Origin: Toxonevra muliebris
Lineage: Eukaryota > Arthropoda > Insecta > Diptera > Pallopteridae
NCBI GenBank assembly: GCA_963691655.1
Contig: OY829330.1
Span: 3,996,793 to 4,060,792, forward strand
DNA length: 64,000 bases
Direction: 5' to 3'
The notes beneath the pieces were generated by a model. The model was not told the origin of the DNA. It was given only the letters and a program-made list of their open reading frames with translations, and did not search any database. Below are positions 51,126-62,691 of this stretch, piece by piece (position 1 is the stretch's first letter; every line of letters begins with the position of its first letter). The position numbers were made by a program, and so were the translations under genes.

Positions 51126-52408
51126 TTAAGGCGGATTCACCGACCGAGCGAGTGCTACATCTCTTTCCGTTTTTAATATGAAGTTTTTCGCTCTCTTAAA
51201 TTGAGAAGTGAAATTTTTTACGCTCTCAATTTCAAAACCAGAAAATAACTCCTATTTTTTTGTTTTTTGAGTTAAATCAGACTGTAAACTGTTATATTAA
51301 ACAGTAATAGTTTAAAGTTTCTCTTAACTTGTAATTATATATATATAACTTTAAAAATTAAAGTCAAGAGTCTTCCTTAACTTTTATAAAAAAAAGCATT
51401 TAATAGTCCTTCAAAACTCTTATTTTTAAAAGTCTTTGAAGACTCTTATATTTAACCCTTTCGACACCGAATTTTACTCAGGGGTTCTCAATTTTTTCTT
51501 TGTAATCAGATCAATACTTATCTTAAGAGTGTATGAGCCAAATTGGAGATCGCCACGCCCCCACTGATTTATTTACAGGAAAAATCCAATTTTTCGAGTT
51601 GCTTTTTTCAAATATCTAATTCTAGTTTTTTAGTTAAATATCTAATGATTAAGAATATAAATTTTTTTGATTAAATTTTTTGTTTTTTTTTGTTGTTGTA
51701 AAAGCAGTTTAAATATGCGTGAATATCACAGGCATCATTTTTATTTTTCAAAGTTTTTGGAGTCCTACTACATATTTCTTACTCTTTTCTAGTACTGTCT
51801 TTTATCACTGTTTTCTAGTTTCTTTTCTACAATGTTCTACTGTTATTTAGTAACTACTTTTCCTATTACTTTTTCTACTACTATTTTGTACTATTATTTT
51901 GTACTACTTTTTCTACTAATATTTTTTACTGCTTTTTTAACCATTTTTCCTACTACTTTAAAATTGAAAAATTACAAAAACAATTTGAAATTAGTGAAAG
52001 ATCACAGGAAAATAATAGAAAATAGTAGTAGAAAAAAATACTAGAAAATAGTATTATAAATAAAAAAAGTAGTAAAAATAAGAATCTTAAAAGACATATA
52101 AAAATTAGAGTTTTCAAAGAATTTTAAAAATACCAGTCTTTAAAGACTCTTATAATTTTACTTTTAAAATAAAATTAATTGATTAAGAACTGAAAGTAAA
52201 GATCAAAAAAAAGTTATTTCAAAACTCTTACTTCTGATCATCACTTTTAACTTCTTTTAAAATAAAAGTTTATAAAAACTCTTATATTGAAGACTTTTTG
52301 ATAAAAGTTATAAAAGTTTCATGCTCTGCTGAATTTAAGAGAGCGAAAAACTTCTTATATAAAAAACGAAAAGAGAGTGCGGCACTCGGTCGTTGAATTC
52401 GCTTTTAA
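51126..52408. mobile_element. 1.3 kb TTAA-flanked MITE, GGCGAATTC family
   Basis: TTAA at 51126-51129 and 52405-52408. Ends GGCGGATTCACCGACCGAG and, inverted, AGCGAATTCAACGACCGAG lead into GAAGTTTTTCGCTCTCTTAA, which is shared with the 174 bp relative at 31543. The interior is internally repetitive: AAGACTCTTATA words recur, and CTACTACTTTTTCTACTA runs around 51790-51960 are mirrored by AATAGTAGTAGAAAAAAATA near 52020. No gene. Confidence 0.75.
51454..51490. repeat. possible TTAA-element end inside the MITE
   Basis: TTAACCCTTTCGACACCGAA starts a stretch unlike the rest of the MITE. TTAACCCTTCCGACACGCAA at about 53997 is closely similar. These may be left ends of a further piggyBac-type family. 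No right ends found. Confidence 0.3.
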
Positions 52409-54653
52409 GATATGGTACTGAGCGGAATAATCAGAAACAGAAGTACAGCTTCCATACAAAAATAATCTGACTAATGCACATATGCAGCAACTTCATTATT
52501 TCTTATTAAATCATGCCATTAAATTATTTAATATGCTGATTTTAAATAGTTATGTATAGTTACTCATCTCTTCCCATCCCTATTCTTATTGTGATCTACT
52601 GAAACTTATACAAGACAACATGGGTTCTAATTTTAACTCTTAACATTTAATAGCCAAATTTGTAGTTATATAATATGCGGAAAATAGATTTTAACTTAAG
52701 TGCCAGGAAACACAGTCAAGCCAAAAATACAGGCGAGAATATCTTGTGGTAGTTCTGTTCGCTTTTTACGCTAACTATTAGGTTGTTCTTTTTTTTGTGC
52801 TTTTCACTGAGTTTTTGTTTCCTTATGGTATATGGTATGTTATTTGCGCTATACTGTCAGTCAGTCAGTACTTATGGCTGTATGATCACAAACTTTTGAT
52901 GTACTCTATAGTATGAATGCAAGTATGTACGTGCTTTGAGCGACAAAAACAACAACAACAATAGCATCACAACAGCAATAGGGGAAAACAAAGCATGAAG
53001 CTGTGTAGCAAAACCAAAAATAATAAAATTCTATCTATATATATACATATACTCACTAACGGATCCATGGGGAGCTTTTGAGGATAAAAACTCCCCGCCC
53101 TCTCCGCTTCTCCTGAATTAATTAAAATACATTTTTAAAGAACAAGAAGACTGCACCCATCTATCTCCCCTTTCTCAACCTGTGCCAGTGCGTATACTTA
53201 CACATACATACATACATTCATACATACACACATAGATATTTTTATATACATACATACAAATTTGTATGCTATTTTGCTATTTTACTGCACTGCCAACGTG
53301 CAATAGCAACAACAAGTAAAATGCAATAGTCTTCGCGTTCGTTGTCGTCTGCAAATTTGCGCGCACGCGCCCAAAACTTTCAGCAGCAGCCGCACACTTT
53401 TGCGCTTGTTATCTTTAATTATTGTAAAAGGTGTACTTGTTTTGCTTCCGCTGGGCAAAGACTGGAAAATAATTTAATTAAAAGAAAGAGAATAGAAAAA
53501 AAGAAAAAAGATGGTAGCTGCTAACAATTTGTAAGAATCCTATGTCAAAATGTTATTGAACAAAAAAAAAAAAAAATTGTGGAAGAAAATTACTGATCAC
53601 AATTAAATCATTTAGTGGTTAAAACTGAAAACCCTTAAAGAAAAAAAAAAGTTAAAAACTCTTTGTTTATAGCATATAAGATGATGCAATGATGATGAAC
53701 AGAAAGTTTATGAAATTACAAATTATTTACACTAGTCAACATGAAATTTCCGTCAAAAATCGCATAGTACATTAAAGTGCTTCTTATTTAATGACAGGAA
53801 CAACACAAAAATTTAGAATTGAAGTTGCAAGTATTGTATAAAAGAGAAAATATTTTGATACCTCGGTAGTCAGGATTATCAGATGTGCGGAATGTGACTA
53901 GACTGTCTAGAATTTTCATGCGATGTCCAGAATCCTGCCAGTGAATAATTTATCCTGCTAACATATGAAACACAAGAAAAATCGCTTTCGAAACATTAAC
54001 CCTTCCGACACGCAACAATATATGCCCAAATTTTTTGAAGAAGCCTCTTGGGAATAAAGTAGTGTTGCCATTTTTATTTTACCTAATACCGGGACTTCTA
54101 TATCTATAACTATACTATTATTTTAATTTGATAGGCCATTTTTTTTTTGTTTCCGCAAATCTCACGATCTATTGTTCCAATTTATTTATATAAGAAATAG
54201 AAGTACATAAGAATAAATCTTTTTCGTACATATAAACATAATTTTTAAAAACAATTATTACAAAGTTATAACACTAAAAAACATAACTTAACACTAAACC
54301 CTAGGAGAGATATTGAATTAAATTTTAACTAACTGATTTTGCTCTCATATATTTGTTCACGTGTTTACATTAATGATTAGAAAAATGACTGAACATTAAT
54401 TGTTTGAAACTGCTTATGTTAAAGCCACAACGCAAATTGTTAGGCAATGAATTCCAAAGCCTAATAGTGCCGATGAAAAAAAGTCTTGATGAGTTGAGAT
54501 ACTTATCTAAAATTTTCACAATAGATTCCTTAAAAGCAGATCGACGACCACTTAATTTCCATAGAAACTATAGGAATGACATCACGCAAAAACATGACAC
54601 AAAGCATAGAACAGATACTGCCAGTACCTAGGTTTCCTTGGCAACATATAAAC
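52409..54653. other. unassigned stretch with a GC-richer core and microsatellites
   Basis: CATACATA simple sequence lies at 53200-53265. The segment 53290-53460 (TCGCGTTCGTTGTCGTCTGC, GCGCGCACGCGCCC, CAGCAGCAGCCGC) is markedly GC-rich and could be regulatory or 5' UTR-like, but I find no initiator with correct spacing. ACGGATCCATGGGGAG near 53060 may be a MITE end. The 75-codon frame at 54404-54631 is unrecognised. Confidence 0.3.
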
Positions 54654-54910
54654 ATGTCGCTCATTTACTAATAGACTGTCATAACTTAAAAAACGCGATT
54701 TTGCAGAAAACGCGTTTAAAGTTTTCAATTGACACACACTTTGAAGAAAAAAGAAGAAATCTTATAATTCTTACGCGCAGAGTATACAAGATATTAATAT
54801 GAAATTTTCAGACAATTTGAAGCGTGATATAATGAATAATTCTGCATCATTAACTAAAAAGTTGTGTTTTTGGACTTATGACAGTATTTTAGTAAATGAG
54901 CGATATGTCA
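54654..54910. mobile_element. MITE with TCGCTCATTTACTAA ends
   Basis: ATGTCGCTCATTTACTAATA then ACTGTCATAACTTAAAAAAC on the left are mirrored by GTTTTTGGACTTATGACAGT and TTTAGTAAATGAGCGATATG on the right. The arms are about 60 bp. The 71-codon frame across the right half is accidental. Confidence 0.6.
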
Positions 54911-57087
54911 TTTCTTCTCTGAGTAATTTTTACAAAATTGTTTTTCTCATTTTTTGTCAGCTTAACCTATTTACGTCTGCTGTATCCAAAAAGTTACAAC
55001 AGGAAAGTGAATAATATAGTTGCATTAACAGTCTTAAATAAAGGCACCTCATTCTGGGATTTTTTTTTTGCAGACACAGTAAGAATTGTACAGTAGAGCG
55101 GGTCGGTCCCTATACAAAAAATTTTTTTTTGAAAAGTCCACCCCCTATTTGAAAACTTATGTGGAGAGTATCTCGAAAACCAAAAAAAAAATTTTTTTGG
55201 ACTTTGGTATATGATTTCCGATATTCATAAATGATATATTTTTGTAAACGTCTTGACAAGTGCAATATTTCCTTCTTAGAAGTTATTCATCTCCAAAGTC
55301 ATATTTCACTAGTGAAGTCTGTTACTCAAAGTTCTACCCCCCTAAATGCACTTTTATTTTTCTCCAAATTAAAGCCCTTAAAAAACCATTAAATTCTTGC
55401 TCAAGAACTGTTCAATTAAATCCATAAATAAACAAGTTATAGCTACTTAGATTTGTTCTTTAAGATAAAATATGGTAGGTACTAGAGAGCTGCACGAGTC
55501 AGTGCGGCATCGTACGAGTACAGGTATAAAAACGCATTTGACGAATACAACGATGCCTTCATATACTCGCATAATCGTTTACGCATTTACGAGTAGTAAT
55601 CGGCATCGTGACATCGCATGATTATTAATCGGCATTGTCATAGGAAATTTTCAAACTTATACAAACTAATTTTTTTTTTTTTTGCATTTATAGTAGTTAT
55701 TTGAGTAGTCGGTCCAAATAAATTCCATACTTAATGCATACATAAATGATTAACTGAAGAAAATTAACAGATTTTTCATTTGAATGCATTTAAAAATTAT
55801 TTTATTTGCACATTTTTTTATTATTGAAGTATTTAATTTTATTAATTTTAATGTATTTACTAAAATAGGAAATAATTAATTTATTCACAAAAATTAAATC
55901 GATTAGAAAAAAGTAAGTTTTATTAATTTTAATGTAAATGCAAAAATAGCGAAATAATTAATTTATTTAGGAAATTGAATTAAAATAATAATAATTGTAC
56001 TATTTTTACTGTGACTGCAAATTACAATTGGTTTCAATTTGATATTTTCCTACGCAATATCACTGCGCAAAATTTATATCGACCAAATATATATTCGTTT
56101 ATTAAAAGAAATTAAGTTTGCCCTAAAAACCACTTCTTATGGGTTTCCATAGATGAGGCCACAGATATGTAAATTTGGAATTTAATGAAGAAAATTGTTT
56201 TAGAAACAACTGTTCTGTTGATGTAAAGCTATCCTTTTTTTATACAAACATTTTTTTGCATTTCAATAAAATTGTATTGTTTACGCCAATAAAACAATAA
56301 ATTAAGATTGATCTCATGATTATTTACATATTTACTTAAATTCGATTTAAGTTAACCTTTTTAAGTTCATTTGATATTTTTGTTGATTTTTATAAATTTA
56401 TTTTATATTTTAAAGTGAATTTTTGTAGTCCTTTGTTTGTTAAATTAAGTGCAATATTTTTGTGTTTTTTTTTACCGAAAATATGCAATTAAAAACAAAA
56501 TATTTTTTATATGTTTTTGGTGCATTTTTTGCAGTTTCAGTTGCATATTTTTAAACTTTAACTGCATATTATATGCGCATATTTTCGATTTTTTAGTGCA
56601 TGAAATTCCTTGCCCTAATAATGAGTAATACGATGCGATGCGACGATGCAGCGATGCCGACGATGCTGAATTTACAGTTACGTATTTCGTTGATCATCTG
56701 GTGCTTTTAATTCTAAATATTGGTTTTTTGTTTTGAGCTACAACAAAAAAATCGAATTTAATGTAAATTAGAATTGCATCAAAAATCTAAGTAGCTATAA
56801 CTTGTTTGTTTATGGATCTAGTTGAACACTTCTTGGGCAAGAATTCAATGGTTTTTTAAGAGCTTTAATTTGTTGAAAAATAAAAATGCATTTAGGGGGG
56901 TAGAACTTTGAGTAACAGACTTCACTAGTGAAATATGACTTCGAAGATGAATAACATCTAAGAAGGAAATATTATACTTATCAAATATCAAAGTTATGAT
57001 GAAAAAATCATTTTGGCTGTTTTTAGGGTGGTCCCAAAAAAAATTTGTTTCTGTTTTCGAGATACTCACATAAGCTTTCAAATAGGG

Positions 57088-58526
57088 CAGGGCCGTAGCC
57101 AGGATTTTTTTTTGGGGTGGGTTTTCATTCGAAGAAAATATTCATAAATAATTTTTATGAATCTGATGTTTAAATAAATAAATTAGATACGATGTTGCAT
57201 TTGATGGACCCTATCAGTCAAGGGACAAGAGTGGATAAATGCCTTGAAGCTTTAGGAATTGTTCTTTCCCAGTTTTTTTTTTTCTTAACCTAAAAAAAGG
57301 CCGAAAATTACAAAAAATTTACAGAATAATCAATTTCAATTTTTTCAAATAAATATTATTCAATGTGAATTCCAATGTATTTTTTTAACGTCAAGGACAT
57401 AATTTCGATAACTCCTTGACTTTCCATTACCCAAAGTTAAAATAATGACCAATAATGCTAAAAATATTCAGAGGCTAATTTTTTCAAATGATTATCAGTG
57501 GGAATTCGGGCCATTATCAATTATGAGGAACCCGGATGAAGTTGGCATATATTCCCTAAATTCTTGCAGTCACAGTATTAAAAGGAATCTTCCGAGTGGG
57601 GTGCTCTGAGCAATAATGGGTTAAAGAATTAATTACATTTTTAAGATTGTCTCCAAAAACTTTGATACTGATCCAATAACACTGCCCTGCATGGGTTTGG
57701 CGTTGTATAGTATGGTTCCTAGCATTAATTTTTCATGCTGAAAATAAATCTGAGGTCAGAAAGTTCGCATTACGCCACGTTTTAGAAAAATTGGGACTGA
57801 AATCCCTAAAAATACCGTTTTTGGCCATTTTTGAGAAATTGTAGAGCTGAACCCTGACGTGCTAGAAACTTCGAAAATTAGGAATTAAAGGCTAAATCAT
57901 GCCCTTCAAATAAACCCTAAGTCATATTGTTTTCATGCGCCCTTAAAGCAGGGGATGTGTTTATGTTTACGGGTGCAGGAAAAAATTTGCAAAGAACGGA
58001 TTTTATCTTACTCACACTCACAGCCAGACATAATGAAAAGTGCAGTGGTCCGCAGTGTTTTAAGGGGCGCTGGTTACAAATCTGCAGTCAGATTTTAAAC
58101 ATTCAAAATTCCGAATCAAATATGGCGGACAAGTTTAGCATAATAAAATATTGCTTTGTATTAATTTTCACATAAGTCTAATTTTACAAGGATCCGACAG
58201 CTTTTTCTATTTTTTATTAATTTTTAAACTTTTCAAAATGTTTCACAACGATGCTTTAAATCAAAAACAGTTACTGACATAGAAAACCTATGAATGCAGG
58301 ATTGCTCAGCATCACCTTCTCTTTTTGAATCCGAAATGAAGCCTCATTTCAAAGAAAATAAATCAGATTTGGTCGCATAGTGTAACTAAGATTTCAAAAA
58401 TCTTCCAATAGATTTTATTTTCTACTTTTTTCCTATCCACTGGAAATTAATATAAAAAATTAGAAGAAAGTTTCCACATTTCGAAGGGGGTCAGAACCCC
58501 CAAAACCCCCCCTAAATACGGTCTTG
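57088..58526. mobile_element. hAT-like element with perfect 8 bp duplication
   Basis: AAATAGGG occurs directly before (57080-57087) and after (58527-58534) the insert, and removing one copy plus the insert restores the arm of the host element. The ends are CAGGGCCGTAGCCAGG and, inverted, CAAGACCGTATTTAGG. The 8 bp duplication and CA-starting short ends fit hAT. The 1439 bp interior has no recognisable transposase and includes the repeat at 57888-58135. Confidence 0.8.
57888..58135 (+). repeat. dispersed repeat copy (also at 18134-18370)
   Basis: Colinear with 18134-18370 (matched words are listed there). It lies inside the hAT-like element, so the 18 kb copy may be part of an older relative of that element. 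Confidence 0.7.
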
Positions 58527-59090
58527 AAATAGGGGGTGGACTTTTTTCTTCGACCCGCCCTACTGTACAGTCTTTACACCTTTTTTGAAATTATTTGTTA
58601 TATACAAATTTATTTTGAATATGTCATTTATTTTTATTTTCATTTTTATTTTAAAATTTTTTGTGCACAAAGGGCTGAAAACAAAATTTTAGCAACAAAT
58701 ATCTTCGCAATAAAAGCTACGTGAAATGTGGTTGAAATGGCAATAATATTATGAAGAAAGAAATTTAGTTTTGATTTTCTTTTAAAGTTTAATATTACCA
58801 AGTGACAGAACGATGGTGCGAAAATAAGTTGTCAAAAGTGTCAACATCCAAAATGGGAACCTTTATCGCTAAAAGTTTTAGTGAAATGGTGTTCTATATT
58901 CAAAACAAGATTTTTACCACCTACTGTATGTGTTGTCAGTATCCGTTCACCATTGTTATTAATCTATGGTGGGGAATGTATATGCACGGTTGCCACTTAC
59001 TCATTATATTTTGTACCAATATTTACAAAAAAAAATGTACCAAATGGAGGGAAATGAACCAATATAATAAATAACATTAATAGTTATTTA

Positions 59091-59766
59091 TTAAGGATGT
59101 AGTCTGGTGTTCGAGTTTCAAAAAATCGATTATTTTTTTAAATGCATTTCGAAAGTACAATATATTGAAAGTATACTGTAAAAATTTCAGACCAAAACTC
59201 AAAATATTAATCTGTTGTTAAAATTAAAAAAGCGTTTTTCTCCAAACAATGTTTTATTGACCGGCTCAGGGGTATGAGAGAACTCTATCGAACCGATTGG
59301 GCTGAACTTTTAATGTGTTATTTTACACGCCAATGGCTCTCGCTGTTAGTAGAATTGTTTATTTTTAATAATTATTTTCTATTTTTTACAACGATTTTCA
59401 GCAAAAACCAACGCGACTTAAAAAATATTTGGAAGTACGCAATTTTGTTATTTTTTAATCCAAATGTTTAAATCTACTACCTGCTAGAATGACAAGCCTA
59501 CAGAACAATAATCTATTTAAATTTTTTGTTTAAGAAGACTTTAAGTACTGTAATCACCCGGGCCAGCCCCACACCTTTTTTAGGTGCCTACTTTGGACGT
59601 AAAAAACACTACAAAAATATCGTAAAATAAATTACAATTTTTTGTACAGTTAAAGATGTCAATAATAACAAATAAAAAAATTAAATGATCACATTTTATT
59701 TTGTTATAATAAAAATTCCCGAAATAACCTTAAAAATTAGGCCGGAACACCAAACTACATCCTTTA
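59091..59766. mobile_element. TTAA-flanked MITE, GGATGTAGTC family, copy 2
   Basis: TTAA at 59091-59094 then GGATGTAGTCTGG. The right end, inverted, reads GGATGTAGTTTGG, followed by a mutated target (TTTA at 59763-59766). The 668 bp interior matches 43325-44016 throughout, with indels. Confidence 0.8.
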
Positions 59767-60394
59767 TAAAAAGTAACACACTAATTGAAATATATTTTGT
59801 ATTTTAAAAATAGTTTTTGGCCGACTAGATATAATGAGACTCTTAACGTCCAACACACAATTTTTTTGAAAGCATTATATATTATATATGTATATTTAAA
59901 TTTTACCTTTTTCAAAAAAAAATATTTTGAGCATATACAAATTTTAAAAACATGTACCAATGTACTAAAGGCAGAAAAATAGAAAAAAATGTGCCAGTTT
60001 TGGTAGAATTGTACCAAAGTGGCAACCGTGTGTGTATGCCCAGCAAATTGTTTTTGTATAACTGAAGTCCACCGCGGTTTTAATCGAAATCGATTTTTAA
60101 TCGACTTTTAGCTCAAAACTTCAATCAATTTTAATGATCGACTTTAAATTACTAAACTTGATCGAAAGTCGACTTTTACTTTCGATTTTTAGTGTAAAAT
60201 TTTTATAAAACTACCATTTCAGTTCTCACATTTATTTTAAACTTTACAAAATTTTTCCAACTGTGGCCTTGTAGTACATGCATGTGGAGTTTTATGTATT
60301 AGTAGTTTTCGACATTATATTTTAAAATAGTTCTAAAATAGTTTTCTTCCTCTTTAGCCTACTGCGTATTATTATACTTCACACATCCATAGGC
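59767..60394. other. unassigned stretch with ATCGACTTT words
   Basis: AATCGAAATCGATTTTTAAT then CGACTTTTAGC near 60082 and relatives up to 60190 resemble the sub-terminal part of a hAT-like MITE whose other end may be at 61380. Confidence 0.3.
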
Positions 60395-60895
60395 CATCCC
60401 ATGTCAAAGAAATTAAGATGGTAGATGCATTTCGACAAGTAAGAGGAACTTTGACAACTTGGAAATCATTTGTTTTGATACACAACTGGCCGTATTTGGC
60501 CTAAGTGTGTCCTGATGGACAACCCCTAAACCTATTCTTCTTTTTACAACAGCGTTGTATTTTTATTGTTCAATTTTTAAATTTATAGGAAAATAATTTT
60601 GCATAGTATTGCATGTACATAGCGAGAATTGGTTTCTGCTTTTTATATTATTTATTAACTTTTAACATGTTCAAGGAATTTGCGAATAAATAAAACAAAT
60701 TAAATAACATTATTTATATTTTTATTGTAAATAAATTTTATAATTAAAGTATAAAGTATAAAGTAATAAAAGTAGAATAATAATCTATTTTTCTACCCAT
60801 TTCAAAAAATGCATCTCTAAAATGTTCCTCTTGTCAAAAATTCAAAATGGCTACTGTTTAAAAAAATGCATCTATCTCTAAATACTTCTATATGG
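60395..60895 (+). repeat. dispersed repeat copy (family also at 17570-18010)
   Basis: Colinear with the minus-strand copy. It is bounded by ATAGGCCATCCCATG near 60389 and ATGGGCTATCCCATT near 60892, direct versions of one word that is itself nearly palindromic. No coding capacity. Confidence 0.65.
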
Positions 60896-60935
60896 GCTAT
60901 CCCATTCACTCGCACAAACTTCACATACGAAGACG

Positions 60936-61075
60936 AATAATATATGTTAAATAATACCGGCGGAATACGTAAAAAGACGATGAACGGAACAATGAAAGGG
61001 GGGTGGGAGAAGGGATCTGTTGGTTGCACTAAGGTCATATAAACTCACTTTACTTTAAATTACTTATTTTATATT
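60936..61075 (+). repeat. 140 bp repeat, copy 1
   Basis: Identical at all but five positions to 62692-62831, with sharp edges (AATAATATATGTTAAATAAT at the start, TTACTTATTTTATATT at the end). It contains GGGGGGTGGGAGAAGGGATC and GGTTGCACTAAGGTCATATA. No coding content. Confidence 0.85.
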
Positions 61076-61285
61076 CCATTCAATAAAAATAAAAGGTTGA
61101 GCATATGTTCTATAAAGCTGCCTGTATATCTGGAAAATAAATTTCGCAAGAACCGTATTTTGCACAGCACTTCTACAAAGCCAATGTATTTCTAAAAATC
61201 TGATTCTGACTCACACGCAACGGCTCATATATTGTAAATAAATACACATACATAAATAATTCATATCAACATTCTCTTGTTTCTT

Positions 61286-61380
61286 TTTTTTTATTTCATG
61301 CAACAAAAATTCGATCAATCGATTTTCATGAATTTAAAAAGTCGATTAATTTTTCCAGATTTCCAGTTGCACATCCCTAC
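61286..61380. repeat. possible hAT-like right end
   Basis: The stretch ends in GTTGCACATCCCTAC; its inverse, GTAGGGATGTGCAAC, resembles hAT termini. Inside are AATCGATTTTCATG and AAAGTCGATTAATTTTT, echoing 60080-60190. If paired, the element would enclose the repeats at 60395 and 60936. Confidence 0.3.
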
Positions 61381-61530
61381 AAGCTAGTAATTTATCAATC
61401 AAATTTTAAAAAAATATTTAATTTACACAAAATAAAGACAACAAGCGTTGTATTTTTTGTTCATTTTATTTCGTTTCCTTTTACTATTTTAAATTCTTCA
61501 TATTATTACATTAATCAGGGTATGCCTTAT

Positions 61531-62130
61531 ATGGGTTCCAGGGCATTGTTGTATTTCAGGGAATGGAGTGAACTAGCTGATAAGCTAGCTAATTAAGGTT
61601 CTGCAATTGCACCATAGTATCTGGAACCTTTTCTTGACGTAAGTTCTGTGGATATCATGCGATGGATCAACGACTTCGTGGGTTCGTGGTCTGAAGGAGT
61701 CAAGAACCGCAAAGTGCTTCGTGAGACAACCTATAAGGAAATCAGAGGAATTTCTTCTTAAACTGACAAGAAAGGACCTGAGATTACTGGTGGGTGTCAT
61801 CACAGCATAAGACTAACATGGGTGTCGTCACCGATCCATCCTGCCATTCGTGTCTTGAGGGTGATGAGCATTATTTTTGTAGCTTTCCGTCATTCGCGAG
61901 CATCAGATTAAGGTTGTTGGGAGTGATGTCTTGAGCATGAGTAATATCCATACTCTTCCTCTTCCTGAGATTCTAAGGTTCGTCAACGAAACTAAGTAGT
62001 TCGAGGTTGAGAGACCTTAGCCTTTCCTTCCTCTTTTACCCCCCTTCTTTCTTGACTCTCTACTCTGTTACACTGTCCTTGAGACAGTCCAGCCCAGCTT
62101 CAACTCTATGTACAAGAAAATTGGAAGTAC
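61531..62130 (+). pseudogene. LINE RNase H and Cys/His tail fragment
   Basis: WVPGHCCISGN (from 61532) followed, after a slip, by ELADKLAN is the C-terminal RNase H block. After stops, one frame from about 61839 reads CHSCLEGDEHYFCSFPSFAS, IRLRLLGSDVL and LPLPEILRFVNETK, then a stop. This parallels the tail of the LINE at 3.4-6.6 kb (CASC knuckle, LLRFINKSGRF), so the two belong to related LINEs of the R1/LOA/I group. A 3' UTR follows to about 62130. The 5' part is missing. Confidence 0.7.
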
Positions 62131-62161
62131 ATAAACTATATATATGCCGAGCAGTTTACTA

Positions 62162-62362
62162 TTAATGTGTTTTGCTATTTATAACACGAATTCGCTTTTC
62201 GTTTTCCACAAGACCAGCTTTACTAAAAATACGATCTGATTCTATGGAAGTTGCTGGTAAACAAAAGTGATTCGTCATGCATTCCATAATGGGTTTGAAG
62301 CCTTCTCCTGTTATCTGTGCAAATAAAAAGATAATACAATTGTTTTCACAATCCAAATTCAT
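62162..62362 (-). pseudogene. hAT transposase C-terminal dimerisation fragment
   Basis: On the minus strand FCLPATSIESDRIFSKAGLV followed by ENEKRIRV matches the hallmark hAT C-terminal pattern (PATSxxSERxFSxAGxxxxxxRxRL), which mediates transposase dimerisation. The preceding residues (TGEGFKPIMECMTNH) are weak. Only this final domain remains and it ends soon after. It lies just past a LINE tail of opposite orientation. Confidence 0.75.
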
Positions 62363-62691
62363 AATAAAGTGGTTTTATGTGGAAGTGGTTTTAAGAGCAA
62401 AATTTGTGAATACTAATATTTACGCACAAAGACTGCAGATAAAAACTTTCCTTTTCTTTAATTTCCTATTAAAAATTTTCCCATTCTATTCTATAACTGC
62501 AAAAATCTACTAATAAAAATCAATTTGCTTAAATTAGCGAAATTCAAAAAAAACCGCATTGTCAATTGGCGTTAAGAAAACAAATTTCAGTTTCTACTTG
62601 ACAAAAAGTGTTGCCAATAGTGCATAATGTGTTTTACATTGTTTTAGATTCTTAGCAGGAAATTGAAAAGTTCGATAGTATTCTATAGTTA

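Larger units (their letters stand above)
55089..58567. mobile_element. TA-flanked transposon with about 350 bp inverted repeats, split by a hAT-like insertion
   Basis: CAGTAGAGCGGGTCG at 55091 and, inverted, CAGTAGGGCGGGTCG ending at 58565 lie next to TA. The left arm (55091-55455) and right arm (56783-57087 plus 58527-58565) are inverted copies; ACTAGTGAAGTCTGTTACTC, AAGTTCTACCCCCCTAAATG, AACAAGTTATAGCTACTTAG and others match exactly. Without the insert the element is about 2.03 kb. No transposase is legible in the centre. TA target and CAGT-type ends suggest the Tc1/mariner/pogo superfamily. The central 55490-56690 part (GATGCGACGATGCAGCGATG region) may be a further nested element. Confidence 0.8.
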
